Source: an uncultured Treponema sp.
Lineage (GTDB): Bacteria > Spirochaetota > Spirochaetia > Treponematales > Treponemataceae
Assembly (NCBI GenBank): GCA_934699065.1
Contig: CAKUWD010000204.1
Coordinates: 1 to 5,120, forward strand
Reading direction: 5' to 3'
Length of the DNA: 5,120 nucleotides
A program made the translations under genes and the position numbers. A model generated the notes under the pieces. It saw only the letters and a program-made list of their open reading frames with translations. It did not search any database and was not told where the DNA came from. How positions within the stretch are numbered: position 1 is the first letter of the stretch; the number at the start of each line of letters is the position of its first letter. Of the stretch, positions 1 through 5,120 are shown one piece after another.

Positions 1-81
1 GTTCCCATTCCGAACACGGAAGTCAAGCTCTCTTACGTCGATGATACTGCCTTCGCGGTGGGAAAGTAGATAGCTGCCGGC
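1..81 (+). rRNA. rrf: 5S ribosomal RNA, 3' portion (5' end outside window)
   Basis: This is the 3' part of a 5S rRNA gene. The stretch CCATTCCGAACACGGAAGT (from position 5) is the highly conserved loop B/C region of bacterial 5S rRNA, where E. coli has CCAUGCCGAACUCAGAAGU. The helix IV hairpin (ACTGCC/GGTGGG around a TTCGC loop), the GGGAAAGTAGATAG segment and the terminal GCTGCCGGC follow in the expected order. Compared with the roughly 120-nt E. coli molecule, about the first 32 bases lie outside the window. The 3' end is placed at about 81, just before a run of nine T (82-90). This is presumably the last gene of an rRNA operon, but the 23S gene cannot be seen. Confidence 0.95.
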
Positions 82-106
82 TTTTTTTTTGTCCTAAAAT
101 ATTTTT

Positions 107-134
107 AGCTGATGGTTTTTCCACCAGCTTTTTT
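107..134 (+). terminator. Intrinsic terminator downstream of 5S rRNA
   Basis: AGCTGATGG (107-115) can pair with CCACCAGCT (121-129) across a five-T loop, giving eight pairs and one A-C mismatch. A run of six T (129-134) follows. This is a typical Rho-independent terminator and would end the rRNA transcript. The T-run at 82-90, directly after the 5S terminal stem, may act as a first termination point. Confidence 0.8.
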
Positions 135-277
135 ATTTTATTGTAATAAAACCTAAAAAAAAGAAAGGTTAAACGATTAATATTAAGTAAAAAACGAAAT
201 AAAACTTGCTTTAAATAAAGTTAATGATAAACTTAAAATAACTTAAAAAACATTAAAATTAATCAGGAGGCATTTTA
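135..277 (+). other. AT-rich leader and upstream region of the sugar-transport operon
   Basis: This non-coding stretch between the rRNA terminator and the binding-protein gene must hold the promoter if the importer is transcribed independently of the rRNA operon. It is so AT-rich that several weak -10-like strings occur (for example TAAAAT at 234-239). None has a well-spaced, recognisable -35 box, so no promoter is called. Two small symmetric or repeated elements are visible. One is TTAAACGATTAA (169-180), a CG-centred imperfect palindrome followed by the palindrome TTAATATTAA (177-186). The other is the direct repeat AACTTAAAA at 230-238 and 240-248. The ribosome binding site AGGAGG (265-270) lies 7 bases before the start codon and is the strongest in the window. 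Confidence 0.5.
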
Positions 278-1669
278 ATGAAAAAGTTATTTAAAGTTTT
301 ATCTGCAATTGCAGTTGCAGCAGTAATATTATCTATTACTGCCTGTTCAAAAAAAGAGCAAACAAAATCATCATCAGCAGGTGTTATAAGTTATTCACAA
401 GTCGAGCTTGGAAAAACAGGTACAGAAATTTCTGCAACTATTAAACTTCTTACTCATCGTACAGATATGCTTCAGAGTAGTTACACAGGAGTAACTTTTG
501 CGAAATATCTTGAAGAATTCAATAAATTATATCCAAATATCAAAGTAGAAATTGAAGGTATTACAGATTATGCAAGTATCGCTCTTTTAAGACTTCAGGG
601 AGGAGACTGGGGTGATATTATGATGATCCCTGCTATTGATAAAAAGGAATTGAAAAATTACTTTGTTTCCTTTGGCGATCTTAAAACAATGGAAAAACAG
701 ATTAAATTTGCTACTAACTGGGAATATGAAAATCAGGTTTATGGAATTCCATCTACAGGAAATGCTCAGGGTGGTCTTTACAATAAAAAAGTTTTCAAAC
801 AGGCTGGAATTACAAAGCTGCCAAAAACAACAGATGAGTTTATCCAGGCATTAAAACTCATCAAGGAAAAAACAAATGCAATTCCTCTGTATACAAATTA
901 TGCAGCCGGCTGGACAATGGGTGCCTGGGATGCATATCTTGGTGGTTCTGCAACAGGTGATGCAGATTACATGAATAATGTTCTTCTTCATACAAAAAAT
1001 CCATTTAAGAATTACAACGATGGAACACACGCTTATGCAGTTTATAAGGTTCTCTATGATGCTGCTGCAAACAAGCTTATCGAAGATGACTATACAACAA
1101 CAGACTGGGAAGGCTGTAAAGGTATGATTAATCGCGGTGAAATTGGAACTATGGTTCTTGGATCATGGGCATTTACTCAGATGCAGGGTGCTGGTCCTAA
1201 TCCAGATGATATTGGTTATATGTCTTTCCCTATTACTATTAATGGTAAACAGTATGCTTCTGCAGGTCCAGATTATTGTTTTGGAATTAATGCAAAGGCT
1301 TCAGAAACTAATAAAAATGCTGCTATGATTTTTGTAAAATGGTTTACAGAAAAATCTGGCTTTGCTTATAACGAAGGTGGAATTCCAATTTCTGCAGAAG
1401 ATAATAATTATCCGGCAGCCTATGCTGCTTTCTCAGAGAATAATGTTGCATTTGTTTCTGATAATCCTGCTGCAGCCGGCGAATCAGATTTGTTCAATGC
1501 ACTTAATTCTGAATCAGAACTTAATATAAATGCAGGTGGAAATCTAAAAGTACAGCAGATAATTGAACATGCTGCAAATGGTACAAAAAGTTTTGACGCA
1601 ATCATGGAAGAATGGAATGCTGCCTGGTCTAAGGCACAGACAAGTGAAGGTGTTGAAATCAAATATTAA
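278..1669 (+). CDS. Sugar ABC transporter substrate-binding lipoprotein (CUT1 family, SBP type 1)
   Basis: This is the extracytoplasmic solute-binding protein of a carbohydrate ABC importer: it captures the sugar and delivers it to the membrane permeases. The 463-residue length is normal for family 1 solute-binding proteins. Residues 1-22 form a lipoprotein signal peptide: a KK start, a hydrophobic core at about 4-20, and the lipobox ITAC with the lipidated cysteine at residue 23. A low-complexity K/S linker follows. The mature part shows family hallmarks: a YLEEFNKLYPNIKVEI-type first strand-helix segment (77-92), GDIMMIP (112-118), VYGIPST (154-160), LYNKKVFKQAGI with LPKTTDEF (167-188), a GEIGTMVLGSW segment (287-297) and a C-terminal WNAAW (446-450). 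The start is fixed by AGGAGG 7 bases upstream and by the signal peptide. Two permease genes follow. Trp and Tyr residues typical of sugar stacking are plentiful, but the ligand cannot be inferred from sequence alone. Confidence 0.93.
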   Translation: MKKLFKVLSAIAVAAVILSITACSKKEQTKSSSAGVISYSQVELGKTGTEISATIKLLTHRTDMLQSSYTGVTFAKYLEEFNKLYPNIKVEIEGITDYASIALLRLQGGDWGDIMMIPAIDKKELKNYFVSFGDLKTMEKQIKFATNWEYENQVYGIPSTGNAQGGLYNKKVFKQAGITKLPKTTDEFIQALKLIKEKTNAIPLYTNYAAGWTMGAWDAYLGGSATGDADYMNNVLLHTKNPFKNYNDGTHAYAVYKVLYDAAANKLIEDDYTTTDWEGCKGMINRGEIGTMVLGSWAFTQMQGAGPNPDDIGYMSFPITINGKQYASAGPDYCFGINAKASETNKNAAMIFVKWFTEKSGFAYNEGGIPISAEDNNYPAAYAAFSENNVAFVSDNPAAAGESDLFNALNSESELNINAGGNLKVQQIIEHAANGTKSFDAIMEEWNAAWSKAQTSEGVEIKY

Positions 1670-1706
1670 GCATTTTATATAAATACACATTACTGAAAGG
1701 TATTTT

Positions 1707-1747
1707 TGGCTGCGGCTGTTTAGTCACGTCTGCCGCAGCCATTTTTT
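1707..1747 (+). terminator. Strong hairpin with T-tract between binding-protein and permease genes
   Basis: GGCTGCGGC (1708-1716) pairs perfectly with GCCGCAGCC (1732-1740). An extra T-A pair (1707/1741) closes the base, and the loop is 15 bases. Six T (1742-1747) follow directly. This fits a Rho-independent terminator, probably a partial one, because the permeases downstream belong to the same system. Such a hairpin after the binding-protein gene would both protect the upstream mRNA and lower permease expression, as known for other binding-protein-dependent operons such as malE-malF. Complete termination, with a separate promoter for the permeases, is not excluded, but no promoter is evident in the 17 bases left before the permease start codon. 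Confidence 0.8.
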
Positions 1748-1764
1748 AATAAAGGATATATTTT

Positions 1765-2682
1765 ATGAATATCAGAAAAATCAATCTTCGTTATTCAAAA
1801 TGGGCAATAATTTTAGCTTTTATAACGCTTCCATTATTTTTGCTGTTTACTTTCACGTATCTTCCTTTTGGAGAAATGGTAACATACAGCTTTTATAAGA
1901 TGAAATATATAGGGGAGCGTACTTTTGTAGGGCTAAAAAATTATAAAGATTTATTTACAAGGGATGATATTTTTAATTCTCTAAAGCTTTCTCTTTATTA
2001 TATGGGTGGTTCTGTTGTTCAGCTTGTTTTAGCTTTACTTCTGGCAACACTTTTAAGTTTTAAAACAAAACTTGGTAATCTTTTTAAGGGAATATTATTT
2101 TTTCCATTTCTTATAAATGGTATTGCGATAGGTTTTATATTTAAGTTTTTCTTTACTCATGGCTTTGTCTTTGATACAGTGCTTAGCTGGGTTGGTTTTC
2201 CAGTGGAAAGTCTTCCATACTGGCTCAAAACTCAGGGATTAAATAATGTTTCACTCGTAGGAACTTCTGTATGGAGATATTTAGGCCAGAATATGGTGCT
2301 TTTTATAGGTGCAATTATGTCTGTTGATTCAGAACTCTATGAAGCTGCTGAATTAGACGGGGCATCAAAAGTTCAGCAGTTTTTTCATATCATTCTTCCA
2401 AGTATAAAAACAATTGTTACATTAAATATTATTCTTTCAATTACAGGTTCTTTGAGTGCTTTTGAGCCTCCGTTTGTAATTACAAAAGGTGCAAACGGAA
2501 CCGGAACCTATTTTATAATTATGGATCAGGTTGCGCATACAAGTCAGAAGGTTGGACTTGCATCTGCAATGGCAGTTTTCTTACTGCTTATTATTTTTGT
2601 TGTAACAATAATTCAAAAGCTTGTGCTTAAGTATGCTTTCCGCAATGCGGATACAGGAAGTGGAAAAGGGGATATATTATGA
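1765..2682 (+). CDS. Sugar ABC transporter permease, MalF/UgpA-like
   Basis: This is one of the two channel-forming inner-membrane subunits of the importer. The 305 residues match the usual size of CUT1 permeases of the UgpA/LacF type, which lack the large extra periplasmic domain of enteric MalF. Hydrophobic segments lie at about residues 13-33, 76-98, 108-130, 165-186, 215-236 and 262-286, consistent with six membrane helices. The cytoplasmic coupling loop that docks on the ATPase is clear: EAAELDGA at 193-200 followed by ILP at 210-212, the classic EAA motif. The segment VGLKNYKDLF (55-64) is also typical of this subunit. The start is supported by AAAGGA (1751-1756) 8 bases upstream. The stop overlaps the next gene by 4 bases (ATGA), suggesting translational coupling. 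The gene lies just after a terminator-like hairpin, so its transcription probably depends on read-through. Confidence 0.93.
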   Translation: MNIRKINLRYSKWAIILAFITLPLFLLFTFTYLPFGEMVTYSFYKMKYIGERTFVGLKNYKDLFTRDDIFNSLKLSLYYMGGSVVQLVLALLLATLLSFKTKLGNLFKGILFFPFLINGIAIGFIFKFFFTHGFVFDTVLSWVGFPVESLPYWLKTQGLNNVSLVGTSVWRYLGQNMVLFIGAIMSVDSELYEAAELDGASKVQQFFHIILPSIKTIVTLNIILSITGSLSAFEPPFVITKGANGTGTYFIIMDQVAHTSQKVGLASAMAVFLLLIIFVVTIIQKLVLKYAFRNADTGSGKGDIL

Positions 2683-3527
2683 TGGTAACAAGAAAAGTAA
2701 AAACTGCTTCAATACTTCAAATCTTTTTGAAATATTTTATTTTGATTTTTTTTGCCTTCTGGACAATACTTCCTCTGGTATCCTGCATTATAACCTCACT
2801 TAAAAATACAGAAGAATATCAGTCTACATCTGTAATGGTATTGCCAAAGTTATTATATTTTAAGAACTTTTTAGAGGCATTCACACTTGCTGGGATGGGG
2901 CGTGCCTTTTTAAATTCTTTTGTTGTTCTTGTATTTGTGCTTAGTGGTTCAATCTTAATAAGTTCACAGCTGGCATATATTTTAAATCGTTTTAAGTTTC
3001 CAGGAAACACTTTAATTCGAAGACTTTTTCTTTTTGCAACCTTGTTGCCGGGTGTTGCAATGCAGGTTTCTGTTTATTCGATAATGGGAAAACTTGGATT
3101 AATAAATCATCTGTATGGCTATATCATAATGATGATGGGAACAGATGTTATTTCTATATATATATTCATTCAGTTTATGGAAAATATTTCTGTTTCGCTT
3201 GATGAATCTGCCGTTATAGACGGAGCTTCGTATTTTAAGATTTACTGGAATATTATCCTTCCTTTGCTAAAACCGGCTACAGTTACAAGTCTGATTCTGA
3301 AGGGAGTAAGCTGTTATAACGAGTATTATTGCGCAAATCTTTATTTACAGGATGTAAAAATACGTACGGTTGCAATTTCTTTGTATACTTTTACAGGTCC
3401 GCTCGGTAATAAGTATAATCTGATTTGTGCCGGAGTAATTATTTCGATGATTCCAGCTTTTATTGTGTTTATACTTTGTCAAAAGCAGATTTATTCAGGA
3501 ATTACAAGTGGAGCTGTTAAGGGGTAA
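2679..3527 (+). CDS. Sugar ABC transporter permease, MalG/UgpE-like
   Basis: This is the second membrane subunit, which pairs with the preceding permease. The 282 residues are normal for the MalG/UgpE branch. Hydrophobic segments fall at about 18-40, 78-102, 114-134, 145-167, 198-215 and 247-268. The EAA loop is present in slightly altered form, ESAVIDGA at 176-183 with ILP at 193-195. The extreme C-terminus, GITSGAVKG (274-282), matches the GLTAGAVKG-like tail that is characteristic of this subunit and shows that the protein is complete. Its ATG at 2679 overlaps the upstream stop codon. GGAAAAGGGG (2662-2671) provides a ribosome binding site 7 bases before it, and the immediately following ATG (2682) is a possible alternative start. 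The last 33 bases are also the 3' end of the convergent PHP gene. No ATPase gene follows. Confidence 0.93.
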   Translation: MMVTRKVKTASILQIFLKYFILIFFAFWTILPLVSCIITSLKNTEEYQSTSVMVLPKLLYFKNFLEAFTLAGMGRAFLNSFVVLVFVLSGSILISSQLAYILNRFKFPGNTLIRRLFLFATLLPGVAMQVSVYSIMGKLGLINHLYGYIIMMMGTDVISIYIFIQFMENISVSLDESAVIDGASYFKIYWNIILPLLKPATVTSLILKGVSCYNEYYCANLYLQDVKIRTVAISLYTFTGPLGNKYNLICAGVIISMIPAFIVFILCQKQIYSGITSGAVKG

Positions 3528-4361
3528 AACCCTTAGCAATTCTTCAAAGTAATATTTATCATCAATTTTTTTACCGCCGCAGGTATGGCCAAGCTTGCGG
3601 TCTGCCCGAATTTTTTCGCCGTGAAAATCACTGCCGGCTGTAATTACAAAGCCGATTTTACGGCCTAATTCTTCAAGGCGGAGACATTCGGTGACACGAG
3701 CTCCGGGATGAAATGCTTCTATTCCGACTACTCCTTTTTCATAGCAGTCTTTAAGAAAATCAGGTAGCCGTCCCCAGGAAAGATAAAGTGACATTGGATG
3801 AGCAATAACAGGAACTCCACCGCTTTCACGTATTGCAACAATTGCTTCATCAAGATTTGTGCAGATGCGGGGTACATACCATTTTCGTCCACGGGCCAGG
3901 TATTGATCAAAGGCCTGCTGTCTGGTTTTTACTACCTTATATTTAACGAGTTCGGCTGCAAAATGTGGACGGCCTATTACAGTGTTTGGGAAATCTTCTT
4001 CCAGTTCTGCAAGTGAGAGGGGCACACCATCGGCATTCATTTTTTCTATAATCTGAAGGTTTCTTTCGGTTCTGTTTTTTATAACGTTTTCTACTATTAT
4101 ATTAAGTGATTTTGATGGTTTTTTAAGTCCTAATCCAAGAAGATGAAATTCACCGGTTGGAAATGTGATGTTGATTTCAATTCCTGGTACAACTGTTACT
4201 CCCAGTTTTTTTCCTTCATTTTTAGCTTCTTCCAGGCCTGCGGTAGTATCGTGATCTGTAATTGCTATTACTTTGATATTTTTTTCAGAAGCTTTCTGTA
4301 TAATCTGAGATGGTGAGTATTGCCCATCTGAAGCTGTTGTATGTACATGTAAATCTATCAT
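3495..4361 (-). CDS. PHP-domain phosphoesterase, TrpH/RNase AM (YciV)-like
   Basis: This is a metal-dependent phosphoesterase of the polymerase-and-histidinol-phosphatase (PHP) superfamily. All expected metal-binding motifs are present in order: HVH (His5, His7) with Asp12, TDHD (Asp36-His37-Asp38), GIEIN (Glu62), FHLLG (His73), GRPHF (His133), IAHP (His188), EAFHPG (Glu215, His218) and GSDFHG (Asp245, His247). The 288-residue length equals the family norm. Characterised relatives include E. coli RNase AM (YciV/RnaAM), a 5'-3' exoribonuclease, and a Chromobacterium 3',5'-nucleoside bisphosphate phosphatase, so a cytoplasmic nucleotide or short-RNA phosphoesterase role is likely; the exact substrate is inferred. 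The start is chosen because MIDLHVHT is the canonical N-terminus. No Shine-Dalgarno sequence precedes it; the ten bases before the ATG read TATTATAATC and TT. The gene converges on the permease gene and diverges from the cNMP-domain gene. Confidence 0.92.
   Translation of the reverse strand: MIDLHVHTTASDGQYSPSQIIQKASEKNIKVIAITDHDTTAGLEEAKNEGKKLGVTVVPGIEINITFPTGEFHLLGLGLKKPSKSLNIIVENVIKNRTERNLQIIEKMNADGVPLSLAELEEDFPNTVIGRPHFAAELVKYKVVKTRQQAFDQYLARGRKWYVPRICTNLDEAIVAIRESGGVPVIAHPMSLYLSWGRLPDFLKDCYEKGVVGIEAFHPGARVTECLRLEELGRKIGFVITAGSDFHGEKIRADRKLGHTCGGKKIDDKYYFEELLRVLPLNSSTCNS
3515..3538 (+). terminator. Candidate weak terminator at the end of the transport operon
   Basis: TGTTAAGGG (3515-3523) can pair with CCCTTAGCA (3530-3538) around a 6-base loop that contains most of the permease stop codon, giving nine pairs including one U-G. 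The downstream tract ATTCTTC is only moderately T-rich, so termination may be weak or the hairpin may mainly protect the mRNA end. It lies within the coding end of the opposing gene; in that gene's transcript the U-G pair becomes an A-C mismatch, so the stem is weaker there. Confidence 0.4.
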
Positions 4362-4364
4362 AAG

Positions 4365-4401
4365 ATTATAATAGCATTTTTTTAGAATATGTGATATAAT
4401 A
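4365..4401 (-). promoter_or_regulatory. Candidate promoter region of the PHP gene
   Basis: Reading leftward, TATAAT (4370-4365) lies only three bases before the ATG at 4361, which is too close for a normal start site upstream of the codon. A second -10-like box, TATTAT (4401-4396), would give a leader of roughly 28 bases. Neither has a convincing -35 box. The region is a plausible promoter, but the box in use cannot be chosen by eye. Confidence 0.3.
4392..4400 (+). promoter_or_regulatory. Extended -10 promoter of the cNMP-domain gene
   Basis: TGATATAAT is a perfect extended -10 element (TGn followed by TATAAT at 4395-4400). The hexamer 17 bases upstream (TAGCAT, 4372-4377) is a poor -35 match, which is acceptable for extended -10 promoters. 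Transcription would begin near 4407, giving a leader of about 40 bases that contains the AAAAGGGG ribosome binding site (4427-4434). This site lies 12 bases before the ATG, somewhat farther than usual. Confidence 0.55.
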
Positions 4402-4446
4402 AAGAGATAGTAGGAATACTGTATTTAAAAGGGGTTGTATAAAAGT

Positions 4447-5120
4447 ATGCCAAAAGCGATGCAATATACAAAAGGGTCTATCATCTATTTTGAGGGAGAC
4501 CACGACGAACGCATTTTTATCATGCAGCAGGGTGCTGTTCTTTTAACGAGTACAGATATAGAATCTGGACAGCCTGTTGCTGAACAGGTAAAGAGTGGTG
4601 AGTTTTTTGGCGTAAAATCTGCTCTTGGTCATTTCCGCCGTGAAGAGACTGCAACGGCGCTTGTTCCTACTGTTGCTGTTGCCCTTACAATTCAGGAATT
4701 TGAAATTCTTTTTAGTAATAATAAAGCTTTGATTATGAAAATGCTCCGTGTATTTTCTAATCAGTTGCGTCAGATTCATAAAAAGACTGAATCTATCCTT
4801 AATAATGTTCAGGAAGATCAGCAGTCTGGTATGCTTGCTGTTGCAAAAAGTTTTTATGATGAAGAGCAGTATCGTTCTGCCTGTGATGTTTATTTGAAAT
4901 TCATGAAACGATATCCGAATAACCCGCAGATAGCAACGGTTCAAAAACAATATCAGGATGCAAAGCTTCGTAGCGATAAACTTGCAGCTGCAGGTCGCGG
5001 TGCGCCGATTGATTATGAAGATGAAGGTGGAAATTCTTCTTTGAAGTTATTTTCTTTGCCTGCATTTGAGCGTTTTGCCAAAACTTATGAACCAGGCGAA
5101 GTAATTATTGCTGAATATGA
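4447..5120 (+). CDS. Tandem cyclic-nucleotide-binding-domain (Crp/cNMP-like) protein, 3' end outside window
   Basis: The reading frame is open from ATG 4447 to the window edge (224 codons plus two bases). Residues 8-92 form a cNMP-binding-type beta-roll: YTKGSIIYFEGDHDERIFIMQQGAV matches the start of the fold (GxxIxxEGDxxxxxFxxxxG), and KSGEFFGVKSAL (49-60) occupies the place of the phosphate-binding cassette. A long helix follows (about 84-125). Residues 128-175 (FYDEEQYRSACDVYLKF, then RYPNNP) resemble a TPR-like helical repeat. From about residue 199 a second cNMP domain begins: FERFAKTYEPGEVIIAEY. In the first domain the glutamate and arginine that bind cAMP in Crp are not conserved (Val56 and Glu66/Glu67 in those places), so it may not bind cyclic nucleotides. 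No DNA-binding domain is seen in the visible part. A role as a sensory or scaffolding protein is inferred. The start was chosen over an in-frame TTG (4435) abutting the ribosome binding site and an ATG at codon 5. Confidence 0.82.
   Translation, partial: MPKAMQYTKGSIIYFEGDHDERIFIMQQGAVLLTSTDIESGQPVAEQVKSGEFFGVKSALGHFRREETATALVPTVAVALTIQEFEILFSNNKALIMKMLRVFSNQLRQIHKKTESILNNVQEDQQSGMLAVAKSFYDEEQYRSACDVYLKFMKRYPNNPQIATVQKQYQDAKLRSDKLAAAGRGAPIDYEDEGGNSSLKLFSLPAFERFAKTYEPGEVIIAEY

Noticed and set aside
1420..1662. Minus-strand open frame of 80 codons within the binding-protein gene
   Set aside because: It lies wholly inside the well-supported lipoprotein gene, and its Ala/Ser/Leu-rich translation is what the reverse strand of Ala- and Ser-rich coding sequence gives.
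2621..2803. Plus-strand frame bridging the two permease genes
   Set aside because: It is out of frame with two strongly supported permeases, and its translation is low-complexity and aromatic-rich, so it is a shadow frame.
3798..4016. Plus-strand open frame of 72 codons antisense to the PHP gene
   Set aside because: It covers the conserved PHP core (GRPHF and IAHP motifs), shows no family signature and has no plausible start signals.
1..4361. Functional link between the 5S rRNA gene and the RNase AM-like PHP gene
   Set aside because: RNase AM matures rRNA 5' ends in E. coli, but here the two genes are more than 3 kb apart on opposite strands with an importer between them, so proximity is probably coincidental.
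4362..4376. Possible three-codon upstream frame (ATG CTA TTA TAA) before the PHP start on the minus strand
   Set aside because: It is too short to be distinguished from chance in AT-rich DNA and has no ribosome binding site.
4543..4950. Open frame of 135 codons on the minus strand
   Set aside because: It is antisense to the cNMP-domain gene, whose plus-strand frame shows clear family motifs. The minus frame encodes a composition-biased protein with no recognisable domain and has no ribosome binding site.
1..5120. CRISPR array, insertion sequence, tRNA, phage or defence-system signatures
   Set aside because: No regularly spaced repeats, terminal inverted repeats, transposase or integrase motifs, or tRNA T-loop patterns were seen. 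The window reads as an ordinary housekeeping and transport region.

Overview
The window looks like a chromosomal segment of a low-GC spirochaete, most likely a host-associated or free-living Treponema. This rests on AT-rich DNA, on a divergently read protein with a cyclic-nucleotide-binding (cNMP) fold followed by a repeat-like linker and a second such fold (a layout I associate with Treponema), and on the general style of the sugar-transport genes. The genus is inferred from recollection of the families and was not checked by a search.

Layout, left to right. Positions 1-81 are the 3' part of a 5S rRNA gene, the tail of an rRNA operon, with a hairpin terminator at 107-134. An AT-rich leader of about 140 bases follows. 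Next come three co-oriented genes of a CUT1-type carbohydrate ABC importer: a lipoprotein solute-binding protein (278-1669), a MalF-like permease (1765-2682) and a MalG-like permease (2679-3527). A strong terminator-like hairpin (1707-1747) separates the binding protein from the permeases, and the permease genes overlap by 4 bases. No ATPase, regulator or glycoside hydrolase is present here, so the sugar cannot be named and the ATP-hydrolysing subunit must come from elsewhere.

On the other strand, a TrpH/RNase AM-type PHP-domain phosphoesterase gene (4361-3495) converges on the second permease gene, and the two coding regions overlap tail to tail by 33 bases. It diverges from a gene starting at 4447 that runs off the right edge. 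That gene encodes a protein with an N-terminal cNMP-type domain lacking the usual phosphate-cassette residues, a helical TPR-like middle, and the start of a second cNMP domain.

The three importer proteins act together: the lipoprotein captures a sugar outside the cytoplasmic membrane and the two permeases form the channel. The PHP and cNMP genes have no evident functional link to the importer. I see no mobile element, CRISPR array or novel defence-like system. The points most worth a second look are the intra-operon hairpin, the PHP start codon without a Shine-Dalgarno sequence inside a compact divergent promoter region, and the degenerate cNMP domain.
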